Position numbers and translations under genes: made by a program
Assembly: GCA_964573705.1 (NCBI GenBank)
Contig: CAZNLT010000115.1
Coordinates: 1-18,966 of the forward strand
Direction: 5' to 3'
Length of the DNA stretch: 18,966 nt
Origin: JAABSQ01 sp964573705
Lineage (GTDB): Bacteria > Desulfobacterota > Desulfobacteria > Desulfobacterales > Desulfococcaceae
In this document: piece by piece, positions 1 through 7,695 of the stretch
Layout: each line of letters starts with the position of its first letter
Position numbering within the stretch: the first letter of the stretch is position 1
The notes under the pieces: model-generated
Seen by the model: the letters and a program-made list of their open reading frames with translations, nothing else
Databases searched by the model: none
What the model was told of the DNA's origin: nothing

Positions 1-213
1 ACAAAAATGGGATTGCAATGATTACGTTGTTTTTGACTAATTTTCATCAGCCCAGCCGGAGCCTACCTGGAACAGCCGGGCCTGTGCAGCCGGACAGGGA
101 AGCAGTAGGCAGAGCAGGGTCAAACAACATAATTTCGGGTGAAGTTTACTCAATTGTATGGCAATTCCAGGGGCGGTTTACGCTATAAAACCATCAGATG
201 TGGCGCTGCCTGA

Positions 214-657
214 TCAACCTTCCAAGGGGTTCAGCACCATTATCTTACATAACCGGGCGATAGCACAAAGGCGTTTGTCAGAGCAGACAAAGCGCCATTC
301 TGTAGTGTTCAACATCTTGCATGCACCCAACTGAAGCGCATCCAGGGAACGTAATCCTTGAATTTTTCCATAATCGTTCATGAGTTGTTCCGCTTCAAAT
401 ACAACAGCAGGACCCAATGATTCCTGGTTGAATTCCATGAGTTGTTCATCAAAAGCATCTAAAATAATCTCAAGTTCTTTATCTGAAATCTCCTTTTGCC
501 TGTATCGCCTGTAAACGCTGCTTAAAAGCTCGATTCGTGTAAAATCCAAAATCCAGATGTCGTTTTCAGGCGCATTGATCAGTTTTTCGACAAAGTCGCT
601 GCCTTCTTCTTTTTGAAAAAGCTTTGCCAAAGCTGATGTGTCAAAAAAGCAATTCAT
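214..657 (-). CDS. PIN-domain (VapC-like) ribonuclease toxin
   Basis: 147-aa protein with the layout of a PIN-domain nuclease, the fold of VapC toxins that cleave RNA using a Mg2+ or Mn2+ centre held by acidic residues. The acidic positions are visible: Asp6 in the N-terminal FFDTSAL, Glu43 in TRIELL, Asp106 in SLDALQL and Asp127 in CSDKRL. Length matches the family. The ATG overlaps the stop of the upstream small gene by four bases (ATGA), the usual translational coupling of antitoxin then toxin. Nothing suggests truncation. The family call rests on motif recognition; target RNA and activity cannot be read from sequence. Confidence 0.85.
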   Translation of the reverse strand: MNCFFDTSALAKLFQKEEGSDFVEKLINAPENDIWILDFTRIELLSSVYRRYRQKEISDKELEIILDAFDEQLMEFNQESLGPAVVFEAEQLMNDYGKIQGLRSLDALQLGACKMLNTTEWRFVCSDKRLCAIARLCKIMVLNPLEG

Positions 658-869
658 ACTCTGTCTTCGCGGTGGTCAATAATATCTTCTGATAAAGATG
701 TCTTACATTTAGACAACACCTCTCTGGCTCTAAGGTAAGGAGCTGTCTTTTGTTTTCGAAAACCTGTGGGGTGCCTCTCTTTTAAAAGAAGGATAAAATT
801 ATAGGCCCGCGTCAGGTCTTTTGGGGGTAGTTGTTTGATCTCTTTTATGGTTTTCTCTTCTAAATTCAT
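654..869 (-). CDS. probable antitoxin of the VapBC-like pair
   Basis: 71-aa, highly charged protein directly upstream of the PIN-domain toxin gene, overlapping it by four bases. Position, size and coupling argue for the antitoxin. The N-terminal half (IKEIKQLPPKDL, then a hydrophobic helix NFILLL) resembles short antitoxin-like proteins with an 'I..LP..L....FI..L' pattern (DUF2281-like), not a clear AbrB, RHH or Phd DNA-binding domain, so the exact class is uncertain. A strong Shine-Dalgarno (GGGAGGAGG) lies five bases before the ATG and is embedded in a small inverted repeat (see 870-883). Confidence 0.7.
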   Translation of the reverse strand: MNLEEKTIKEIKQLPPKDLTRAYNFILLLKERHPTGFRKQKTAPYLRAREVLSKCKTSLSEDIIDHREDRV

Positions 870-883
870 GGGAGCCTCCTCCC
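870..883 (-). promoter_or_regulatory. inverted repeat embedding the antitoxin ribosome binding site
   Basis: On the minus strand the sequence GGGAG-GAGG-CTCCC sits immediately before the antitoxin ATG. It is a perfect 5-bp inverted repeat whose loop is GAGG, so the Shine-Dalgarno lies in the hairpin. It could damp translation or be an operator half for autoregulation; both are inference. The repeat itself is directly visible. Confidence 0.4.
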
Positions 884-967
884 TTATAACATGTATTTTG
901 GAAAAGTAATTTTATTAAGGCCGAAACGGTATTTAATTGTAGATTTTACATATATCAGATTCTCAAG

Positions 968-2188
968 TCAATGTGGAGGACTTTGCGTTTCCCCAAAACC
1001 GGCATAGATGGTTTGATAGACCGATGTAGTGGCTTTCCAGGTATGGTGCTTTCTCACCCATCGGCTGCCCTGCTGTTGCAGCGAGGCTTCAAGGATTTTG
1101 TCCGTAAGAATCATGTCTATTTTTTCGGCAAGGTCATTTTCATTGCCCGCAGAAAACAGTAGGCCGGTTTTTTTGTCGATGATCAGCTCCTTGTGACCAC
1201 CGACATCGCTTGCCACCAGCGCCTTTCCCATGGCCATGGCCTCCAGAGGCTTCAACGGCGTCACCAGTTCCGTCAATCGCATGGAATACCGGGGGTACGC
1301 CAAGATATCCACCAGGGCATAAACGCCCGCAATCCGTTCATGGGGAACCCTGCCCGGCATAATCACCCGGTCTGCGATCCCCATATTTCGGGCCTGCGCC
1401 GCCAGTTCTTCACGCATCTCGCCCCCGCCCACCAGCAACAACACCGCATCGGGCAATCTTTCCGCCAACCGGGCGAACGCGGACACCAGCAAATCCAGCC
1501 CCTCATACCGGTAAAACGACCCAATGAATCCGATCACCCGCTTTCCCGCCAATCCCCATTCCTGCAAATACGCCTCATCCGGCGGTCGAGGATTGAAATC
1601 CTCGGGATTGACGCCGTTGAAAACCGGCGTGATCTTTCCTGCCGATATCCCCCGCTCGATAAGATCCTGTTTCAATCCATTGCACAAAATCGCGATATGT
1701 TCCGTCCGCCGGCAGACCCACGTTTCCGCACCCCGGACCATCCGGTACTTCCATGAATTTTCCGAATACGTCCGATGATCCACCGCGGCGTCTTCCCAAA
1801 ACGCCCGGATTTCATAAACCACGGGCAGCCCCAGTTTTCTGCCGACCCTTAATGCCGGAACAGCATTCAGCACCGGCGAATGCGCATGAAGGACATCCGG
1901 TTTTTCGATTTCCACAACCTGGAAAAGCCGCCGATAGACGGCCCGCATCAACCGCAATTCCCGCTCAATTGGAAAAACCCCGGACACCGGACCGGTCCGA
2001 TAGTAAGTGAACCCATTGATCCGCTCCTCGGCCCGCCGGTCTCCCTTCCAGCTCTCTTCATGCTTGGGAGATGTCAAAATCACCGGTTCCCATCCCCGAT
2101 CCCGCTGGGCTCGAAAAATATTCTGGCTGCGGAAGGTATAGCCGCTGTGCAGCGGAAGGCTATGGTCAAGAATATGGAGGATCTTCAT
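968..2188 (-). CDS. GT-B glycosyltransferase, exosortase A-associated (TIGR04063-like)
   Basis: 406-aa GT4-type (GT-B) glycosyltransferase, last gene of the EPS cluster. It would add a nucleotide-sugar-derived residue to the lipid-linked repeat unit on the cytoplasmic face. The N-terminus MKILHILDHSLPLHSGYTFR is characteristic of the Daro_2409/TIGR04063 exosortase-associated family. The C-terminal donor-binding domain shows VIGFIGSFYRYEGLDLL (218-234), LLLVGGGE (251-258) and the E-x7-E motif at Glu308/Glu316 (ELVTPLKPLEAMAMGK). Its ATG overlaps the stop of the upstream transferase by four bases, so the two are translationally coupled. Donor and acceptor are unknown. Confidence 0.92.
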   Translation of the reverse strand: MKILHILDHSLPLHSGYTFRSQNIFRAQRDRGWEPVILTSPKHEESWKGDRRAEERINGFTYYRTGPVSGVFPIERELRLMRAVYRRLFQVVEIEKPDVLHAHSPVLNAVPALRVGRKLGLPVVYEIRAFWEDAAVDHRTYSENSWKYRMVRGAETWVCRRTEHIAILCNGLKQDLIERGISAGKITPVFNGVNPEDFNPRPPDEAYLQEWGLAGKRVIGFIGSFYRYEGLDLLVSAFARLAERLPDAVLLLVGGGEMREELAAQARNMGIADRVIMPGRVPHERIAGVYALVDILAYPRYSMRLTELVTPLKPLEAMAMGKALVASDVGGHKELIIDKKTGLLFSAGNENDLAEKIDMILTDKILEASLQQQGSRWVRKHHTWKATTSVYQTIYAGFGETQSPPH

Positions 2189-3468
2189 GACTCTCTTAAC
2201 CCAAAGCCGGTTGAATTCGAAAACAGCCTCTCCAAGTGCATCATATGGGCATCCCAGTGGTAATGCTTTCCGACAAAGGTTCTCGCTCCGGCACCCAGGG
2301 CTTCCGCGGTTGCCGGATTATCCAGGCATCTCATGACCTCTTCTGCAAAATTTTCCGGCTGATCGGAAACCATCAGACATCCGCTCCAATCCGAAGCAAT
2401 TCCTTTTACCGCAGCTGGCGTCGCCACCACCGCATTCCCCATCGCCATCGCCTCCAGCACCTTGTTCTGCACCCCGCGGGCCAACCGCAACGGCACCACG
2501 CTCACATCCGCCGCCAGATAATAGGGCCGGATATCCGGCACAAAACCGGTCACGATGATCCCGGCTGTCTGTTCCAATGCTTTGACTTCCGCCGCCGGTC
2601 GGCTCCCGACGATATAAAACCTGCACGTCGGAAATTTTATCCGAATGGACGGGAAAATAGACCGGCAGAACCACACCACCCCATCCACATTGGCCTGATA
2701 ATCCATGGCCCCGGTAAACACCAGCACCGGTCCCTGTCTTCGGATTCGATCGATGTCTTCGGCAAACCGATCAGCATGATTCGGGGAAAAATAATCGACA
2801 TCCACCCCGTTGGGGATGACGCCAAGGTTGGCGGCATCCGGATACAGTCGGCGAAACAGGTCGACCTCGCTGCGGGATACAAAGAGGCTGTGATCGAACG
2901 CCCGATTTACCTTCTTTTCATAGGCCAGCAGCCGTTTGTATTCGAGCCCGTATACGCGATTCATGGGAAACCGGGTTTCCCGAGCATATTGGGCCCATTT
3001 GTCGGAATCCACATCACAGAAATCCATGACAAGGGCCGGCCGTCTGGTCCCATTCCTCGCCGCCGACCAGATCCGCCCCTGGGGAGAAGCTGAGATATAT
3101 TCGGCCATGGGGGATGAAAAACAGATCACCGCCTCATACCGGTCGGTTTCCAACCAGTGGTTGATGGTCTGCTGCATGCGATTCGAATAGAAATACCCGA
3201 CGGAGAGGGGCTTTCCCTTGGCCAACGTGGCCAGTCCCCTCAATTTTCCATACCAGGGATGCAGCGGAAACAGGGCGAGTTTTCGGCAATACCGTTGCAG
3301 GTCTTTTTCATATTGAAAATCATCCGGATTGTCCACCAGGGCCGCCACATGAAGCGAATGCTCCCGGCTAAGGTATTCGATCTCGTGAAAAGAGCGAATC
3401 TTGTCCCCTTTATTGGGCGGGTAAGGAATCCGGTGGCTGAGGTAGAGAATCTTCAAAGAAGGGCCCAA
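2185..3468 (-). CDS. sugar transferase, PEP-CTERM/EpsH1 associated (TIGR03087-like)
   Basis: 427-aa GT-B glycosyltransferase of the kind found in exosortase loci (stp1/TIGR03087). The family signature near the start, ILYLSHRIPYPPNKGDKIRS, is clear. Further features are a VIPNGVDVDYFSP linker (about 217-229), VLVFTGAMDYQANVDGV at the start of the C-terminal domain, and VVPLRLARGVQNKVLEAMAMG near the donor site. The start is awkward: the listed first codon is TTG (3466-3468), 16 bases after the FemAB-like stop, and neither it nor a second in-frame TTG at 3454-3456 (directly before KILYLSH) has a good Shine-Dalgarno. No in-frame ATG lies nearby. It overlaps the next gene by four bases. Confidence 0.9.
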   Translation of the reverse strand: MGPSLKILYLSHRIPYPPNKGDKIRSFHEIEYLSREHSLHVAALVDNPDDFQYEKDLQRYCRKLALFPLHPWYGKLRGLATLAKGKPLSVGYFYSNRMQQTINHWLETDRYEAVICFSSPMAEYISASPQGRIWSAARNGTRRPALVMDFCDVDSDKWAQYARETRFPMNRVYGLEYKRLLAYEKKVNRAFDHSLFVSRSEVDLFRRLYPDAANLGVIPNGVDVDYFSPNHADRFAEDIDRIRRQGPVLVFTGAMDYQANVDGVVWFCRSIFPSIRIKFPTCRFYIVGSRPAAEVKALEQTAGIIVTGFVPDIRPYYLAADVSVVPLRLARGVQNKVLEAMAMGNAVVATPAAVKGIASDWSGCLMVSDQPENFAEEVMRCLDNPATAEALGAGARTFVGKHYHWDAHMMHLERLFSNSTGFGLRES

Positions 3469-3484
3469 ATGGACGCGCGCATCA

Positions 3485-4558
3485 TTAAGGAATGTATTTG
3501 ACGATTCGAGGCCCGATGAACTTGGTCGCCCAGAGCGGCAGTTTCTTCCAGGTCTCTATTTTGCGCCGGTATTTGGGGTTGGCGGGGCTGATGTTCGGCA
3601 GTTCCGCCAGCCGATGAAGGTAAAACTGGTAATAAAGCGGCTCCGGATCGAATCCCCAGTGCTTCTTGAAATGAAAGGGGCCGGTGTCGATTTTGCTTCG
3701 GCCGAAGTCGAAGATGCGATATCCTTTTTCAGCGGCATCGCTCATCAGAATCCAATAGAGGTAGTCATTGGCCGCATATCGGTTTGCCGCTGGATAGGCG
3801 CCGGAATAATATGGGATCACTTGATTCTTAAAATAAAAGCTGATCACTCCCGACAACGGCTCTGCCCCCTTGTAGATAATCAAAACAGAGCTGTCGTCAC
3901 CGTAAACTTCTAAAATTTTTTTAAGAAATGATTTAGAAAAGACCGGGGTTCCCAGACGCCGGTAATTGAACGCGAACATCTGATAGAATTCATCCAGCAA
4001 CTCGAGCCCGCCGAGCCGAAAGGTGAGACCTTTCTTCATGGCCTTTCTCACCATGGCTCGCTGCTTTCTCGGAATGGCCTTCAGGTTTTCATCATTGTCA
4101 TTTGATATTTCTTTTTTAAACACATAATAGAGATCTTTAACCGGCAGGTCCAGCTCGGTTTTCTGTTCATTTCTCAATTCAAGATAATCCAAGCGCTGCA
4201 CACTCGTAAGGCGAAGCGCCTCCTGGTACAACGCCTCTTCCGCCGCTTCATCGTCCGCAAGAATTCCGCCGTAAGCGGCAAAGGGAACGGATACCATGGA
4301 TTTGCCGAAAAGCAGACTCTTCAGCGAAAACAGGGGCAGAAGGCCGACGATTTTTTTCCTTTTTCCCGGCGGTTGATTTTGATCGCCGGTTCCATTGGAG
4401 GATTCCGCAATCAAGTAATGCGCGGTATGCCCGAAGGCCCTTTCGACCAGTATTTTCCAGCGCTGCTCATGAAACACCGACCCCTTCGGATGTTGATGCA
4501 CATAATAATCCCAATCCTCTGCATCCGCAGTTCCATACATTCTGAGCGAAAGTGACAT
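3485..4558 (-). CDS. FemAB-family protein, PEP-CTERM system associated (TIGR03019-like)
   Basis: 357 aa. Belongs to the FemAB/GNAT-fold group that in exosortase loci is annotated as FemAB-related XrtA-associated protein. FemAB enzymes transfer aminoacyl groups, but the substrate here is unknown and may be the polysaccharide or an associated protein. Recognisable stretches are the N-terminal WDYYVHQHPKGSVFHEQRW, the central IPRKQRAMVRKAMKKGL, and the C-terminal GYRIFDFGRSKIDTGPFHFK followed by KKHWGF. I chose ATG 4556-4558 rather than the upstream GTG at 4606: it falls eight bases after the deacetylase stop, follows a purine-rich stretch, and gives the family-like start MSLSLRMYG. Confidence 0.88.
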   Translation of the reverse strand: MSLSLRMYGTADAEDWDYYVHQHPKGSVFHEQRWKILVERAFGHTAHYLIAESSNGTGDQNQPPGKRKKIVGLLPLFSLKSLLFGKSMVSVPFAAYGGILADDEAAEEALYQEALRLTSVQRLDYLELRNEQKTELDLPVKDLYYVFKKEISNDNDENLKAIPRKQRAMVRKAMKKGLTFRLGGLELLDEFYQMFAFNYRRLGTPVFSKSFLKKILEVYGDDSSVLIIYKGAEPLSGVISFYFKNQVIPYYSGAYPAANRYAANDYLYWILMSDAAEKGYRIFDFGRSKIDTGPFHFKKHWGFDPEPLYYQFYLHRLAELPNISPANPKYRRKIETWKKLPLWATKFIGPRIVKYIP

Positions 4559-4566
4559 AGAAAACC

Positions 4567-5445
4567 CTATACCCCCAGATAATCCCGACAGGTTAAAAAC
4601 CGGCACCCTTGGAATGAATCAATGAACTTTTCGAGTTTCGAATAATTAGTGCTCACATTGAGGTAATGGCGAAATCGAGCCAAAGCGCCGGCCTGCCGAA
4701 CCTTGGGTTGCCCGGGATCGATTTCCCATGGGTGCATATAAAAATGGTAAACCTTGTCTCTTTTCAGAATCCGCCGAACGCCTTTTTTGAGAATGGTTAA
4801 TGGATACAACCTGAAATACCCCCCGCCGGCGAACGGCACGGTATGACTACCCAGCGCTAAATTACTGAGCGGCAGCTCTTTAAAACGGTCGGACAGGCGG
4901 TATGAAAAACCGTTTTGCTTCGCATGGGTCAGATCGATTTTGCCGTACCGCGGATTCATCTCAAATGAATTGAAGCTGGCGTCATACCGGTAGCCGCACC
5001 CGGCGATCACCTCCAGAACCCCGTTGTCCACGGAAAAATTGGGGGCGCGGTACCCGATGACGGGCTGCCCGGTGATATCCTCCAGCAGTTTTCTGCTGTC
5101 TGTGAGATCCTTGGCCAAGCTTTCCCGGTCCATTCTGCCGCATAGTTCATGCAAGTACCCATGCGAGGCCACTTCATGCCCTCGGGCGGCGATTTCCCGC
5201 ACCATTCCGGGCACCTTTTCAGCAATCCATCCCAATATAAAAAAGGTGGCTTTGGGCGGCCTGCTCCACACACCCCCCCGGCCGTTGCCGCCCCGGTTTC
5301 CATCCAGCAAATCGAGAATGCGATGGACATTCCGTTGAACCCGCAACTCCATCCGGTCCCATGCGGAAAAGGGAATATGGTCTTTGAAATTCTCGACTTG
5401 AAACCAGTCTTCGACATCGACGGTGAAAAGAATGGTATCCGGCAT
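4567..5445 (-). CDS. polysaccharide deacetylase, exosortase locus type (TIGR03006-like)
   Basis: 292-aa NodB-homology (carbohydrate esterase 4) deacetylase that would remove N- or O-acetyl groups from the polysaccharide. The metal-binding motif is present: Asp10 in FTVDVEDWF and the H-x3-H pair His95/His99 in ASHGYLHEL. The next NodB motif follows as YRAPNFSVD (132-140), and HPWEIDPGQP (238-247) is typical of the C-terminal extension (DUF3473) of the exosortase-locus subfamily. There is no signal peptide, so it acts in the cytoplasm or is exported in a way I cannot see. Start is ATG 17 bases after the epimerase stop. N-acetyl sugar chemistry fits the adjacent wecB-like gene. Confidence 0.93.
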   Translation of the reverse strand: MPDTILFTVDVEDWFQVENFKDHIPFSAWDRMELRVQRNVHRILDLLDGNRGGNGRGGVWSRPPKATFFILGWIAEKVPGMVREIAARGHEVASHGYLHELCGRMDRESLAKDLTDSRKLLEDITGQPVIGYRAPNFSVDNGVLEVIAGCGYRYDASFNSFEMNPRYGKIDLTHAKQNGFSYRLSDRFKELPLSNLALGSHTVPFAGGGYFRLYPLTILKKGVRRILKRDKVYHFYMHPWEIDPGQPKVRQAGALARFRHYLNVSTNYSKLEKFIDSFQGCRFLTCRDYLGV

Positions 5446-5462
5446 TTGCGCTCGCTTTCAGC

Positions 5463-6566
5463 CTATGCCGACAGAATCTCACGAATGGAGGCCACCACCC
5501 GCCCGGCGGTGTTCCCGTCCCACAGATCGATGGCGATCGGGCGCCGTTCCTGATCCAGAAACCCGTTCTTTTGAATCTCCTTCTGTAAGGCATCAATGCT
5601 GAAAAGCCGGTTGGTCCCGTGGGTCATCGTCACCGGCCGTTCGGTATTGGGCCGAAGGGTCATGCAGGGAATCCCCAGGTAGGAGGTTTCTTCTTGAACC
5701 CCGCCGGAGTCGGTGATGACAAACCCGCAGTGAAACACCAGGTTCATGAACCGGATATAGCTCTGGGGCTCCGTCAAATGAACCGTTTCCGTGCGGGTCA
5801 GAAGGGGCAGCAAATCGAATGCCTCCAGGTGTTTTCGGGTCCGCGGATGGACCGGAAAGAGCACCGGCTTTTGTGCGGAGGCGGTGATCAGCAACTCGCA
5901 GAGCCGCTTCAAAGTTTCCGGTTTGTCCACATTGGCGGGCCGGTGCAGGGTCACCAGCCCGTATCCGCCGTCCGGCAGATCCCATTCCCGATAGACCGAT
6001 TCCGATTCAATACGATCCCGGAGCATTTCCAGGGAATCGATCATGATATTGCCGACCCGATGGATTTTCTCCGGCGGCACCCCTTCCCGACTCAGGTTCT
6101 CATCCCCGTCCGGGGACGGGGTCCAAAGAATATCGGCCAGGGCGTCGGTCACCAGACGGTTGATCTCTTCCGGCATGGTACGGTCAAAAGATCTCAAACC
6201 TGCTTCCAAATGTGCTGTCCGAATCCCCAATTTCGCAGCCGCCAATGTGACCGCCACCGTGCTGTTGACATCCCCCACCACGATGACCAGGTCCGGCCTT
6301 TGTCCCAGAAGAATTTTCTCGTAGGCGATCATCACCTGCCCGGTCTGTTCCGCATGGGACCCGCTGCCCACCCCCAGATGAATATCCGGGGCGGGCAGCC
6401 TTAAATCCTGAAAAAAGACGTCGGACATGTTGAGGTCATAATGCTGGCCCGTATGCACCACCACCGGGTGCGCCCATGCCTCCTTTTTCAACGCATGGTA
6501 CAAAGGCGCGATTTTCATAAAATTGGGACGGGCCGCCGCGATCAGATGGATGATTTTTTTGGTCAT
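5463..6566 (-). CDS. wecB: UDP-N-acetylglucosamine 2-epimerase (non-hydrolysing)
   Basis: 367-aa cytoplasmic enzyme that interconverts UDP-GlcNAc and UDP-ManNAc, supplying an N-acetylated amino sugar for the polysaccharide. Full length for the family. Motifs in order: ARPNFMKIAPL (12-22), VVHTGQHYD (36-44), VGDVNST with Asp99, HLEAGLRSFDRTMPEEINR with Glu121 and Glu133/134, VTLHRPANVD with His208, FPVHPRTRK (237-245), and DSGGVQEETSYLGIP (286-300). The Asp/Glu/Glu/His set corresponds to the catalytic residues known in the E. coli enzyme. First gene of the third block; the 211-nt gap upstream carries two long palindromic repeats. A TATAAC box eight bases before the ATG may be coincidence. Confidence 0.96.
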   Translation of the reverse strand: MTKKIIHLIAAARPNFMKIAPLYHALKKEAWAHPVVVHTGQHYDLNMSDVFFQDLRLPAPDIHLGVGSGSHAEQTGQVMIAYEKILLGQRPDLVIVVGDVNSTVAVTLAAAKLGIRTAHLEAGLRSFDRTMPEEINRLVTDALADILWTPSPDGDENLSREGVPPEKIHRVGNIMIDSLEMLRDRIESESVYREWDLPDGGYGLVTLHRPANVDKPETLKRLCELLITASAQKPVLFPVHPRTRKHLEAFDLLPLLTRTETVHLTEPQSYIRFMNLVFHCGFVITDSGGVQEETSYLGIPCMTLRPNTERPVTMTHGTNRLFSIDALQKEIQKNGFLDQERRPIAIDLWDGNTAGRVVASIREILSA

Positions 6567-6603
6567 GTTCTGTTATAGTTTTTTTTGGTTTTAGTCACAC
6601 CAT

Positions 6604-6797
6604 CTTGAACTTTGATTCGTCTGATTCAAATGATTTTCATGATGAGAATGCCTTCACAGTAATCAGAATCATCAGATAAATCACAGTTCAGAAACATTGT
6701 CTTGAACTGGGATTCATCTGATTCCAATGATTTTCATGATGAGCAAGGCATCACAGTAATCAGAATCATCAGATAAATCACAGTTCAGAAACATTGT
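6604..6797. repeat. two 97-nt tandem copies of an imperfect palindrome with 9-nt periodicity
   Basis: Unit 1 is 6604-6700 and unit 2 is 6701-6797; they abut exactly, and by eye the last 40-odd bases of each unit (from TCACAGTAATCAG to ACATTGT) are identical. Each unit is an imperfect inverted repeat: TGAACT..GATT..TCTGATT on the left is mirrored by ATCAGATAAATCACAGTTCA on the right. The arms also have a 9-nt phase, with TGATTCGTC, TGATTCAAA, TGATTTTCA and TGATGAGAA in a row and the complementary ATCA pattern in the right arm. Unit 2 overlaps the last 20 bases of the exosortase gene and supplies its stop codon. Role unknown; terminator, mRNA stabiliser or mobile REP-like element are possible. 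Confidence 0.93.
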
Positions 6798-7695
6798 CGG
6801 ATACAGGGCCTGAACTGTGAGCCAATCGATCCTCAACCCGCTTGATCAGCCAAAACACCCCGAAGAGCAGCACAAATGCAACCACAAACACCAATATGCC
6901 GGAGGCATCATGCAAAAACCCCTGGGCCGCTTCCGCTCCCATCCACCGGGCCATGATGGCGGTGGTGGTCAGGCGGAAGATGTTCACCAGAATGGCGATG
7001 GGAACGGCCGACAAAAAAAGAAGCCATTTGTTGTAATTTTTGGACAAGTCGGCCAGATAAGCAAAGGCCCCGCTCAACGCAAGCAGAGACGTCAGAGATC
7101 GAAGCCCGGAGCAGGCGTCCACCACCTCCAGGGATGTATTGGCCAGATGCAGAACGTTTCCTTCCCGCAGTATGGGAATGCCGATAAGCCCGATCACTTC
7201 CGCCGTAATTTTCGCTGCAAACAACTGCAGGGGAAAAGCGATTTTGTTCCAGATGATCGCCGGAATCGGAATCATGAAGATGAGATAGGCGACCGGCACC
7301 CCCACCGCTTTCAGAATCGGCCACCCCCACAGAAACAGGACCGAACCGGCGACAATCACGATCATGGAAAAACGCATGACAAACAGCTCCGCGCCGATAT
7401 TCCCGACCAGGAACAACAGCACCCCGAAAGCAATCACCAGCGCTCCCCAGTTGTTCGGTTTTTTTTCAATCTTGGATAGTCGATCTCGCTGGTGCCAGAC
7501 CATGTACCCGGCGATAAACGGAATCAGAAATCCGTGGGAGTAGTTGTCGTCATTGGACCAGTCGTAAATCAGATCCGCAATGGTCTGGTGGTAGAGCACC
7601 CAGAAGGCGACCGTGAAAATGACCAGCGGCGCGAGGGTCGAAACGATCTGCTTGCGTGATAAATCCATAAAACGATCAGGAAGGAATGTAGTCAT
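6778..7695 (-). CDS. xrtA: exosortase (XrtA/EpsH type)
   Basis: 305-aa inner-membrane protein with about eight hydrophobic segments. Exosortases are thought to cleave PEP-CTERM proteins at the membrane and pass them to an acceptor during export. The catalytic triad is complete: Cys195 in VVDACSGLRSL, Arg241 in LVNIFRLTT and His262 in GFLHDASGI. The conserved SHGFLIPF (53-60) is also present. The EpsI partner is a separate upstream gene, not a C-terminal fusion as in many betaproteobacterial XrtA proteins. The listed ATG lies 20 bases inside epsI; a second ATG (Met10, 7668) would start just after its stop, and neither has a strong Shine-Dalgarno. The 3' end lies inside a 97-nt repeat. Confidence 0.96.
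   Translation of the reverse strand: MTTFLPDRFMDLSRKQIVSTLAPLVIFTVAFWVLYHQTIADLIYDWSNDDNYSHGFLIPFIAGYMVWHQRDRLSKIEKKPNNWGALVIAFGVLLFLVGNIGAELFVMRFSMIVIVAGSVLFLWGWPILKAVGVPVAYLIFMIPIPAIIWNKIAFPLQLFAAKITAEVIGLIGIPILREGNVLHLANTSLEVVDACSGLRSLTSLLALSGAFAYLADLSKNYNKWLLFLSAVPIAILVNIFRLTTTAIMARWMGAEAAQGFLHDASGILVFVVAFVLLFGVFWLIKRVEDRLAHSSGPVSDNVSEL

Noticed and set aside
2236..3093. 285-codon open frame on the plus strand opposite the TIGR03087-like transferase
   Set aside because: Antisense shadow of a clear gene; composition rich in His, Arg, Pro and Ile with no recognisable domain.
5619..6404. 261-codon plus-strand frame opposite wecB
   Set aside because: Shadow of a strongly conserved enzyme gene; Gln/His/Arg/Pro-rich translation without family features.
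6604..6797. Possible CRISPR array or minisatellite coding region
   Set aside because: Only two long units that abut without spacers, and the units are palindromic; not CRISPR and not an open coding repeat.
6817..7479. 220-codon plus-strand frame opposite the exosortase
   Set aside because: His/Gln/Asn/Lys-rich antisense of hydrophobic membrane segments; not a plausible protein.
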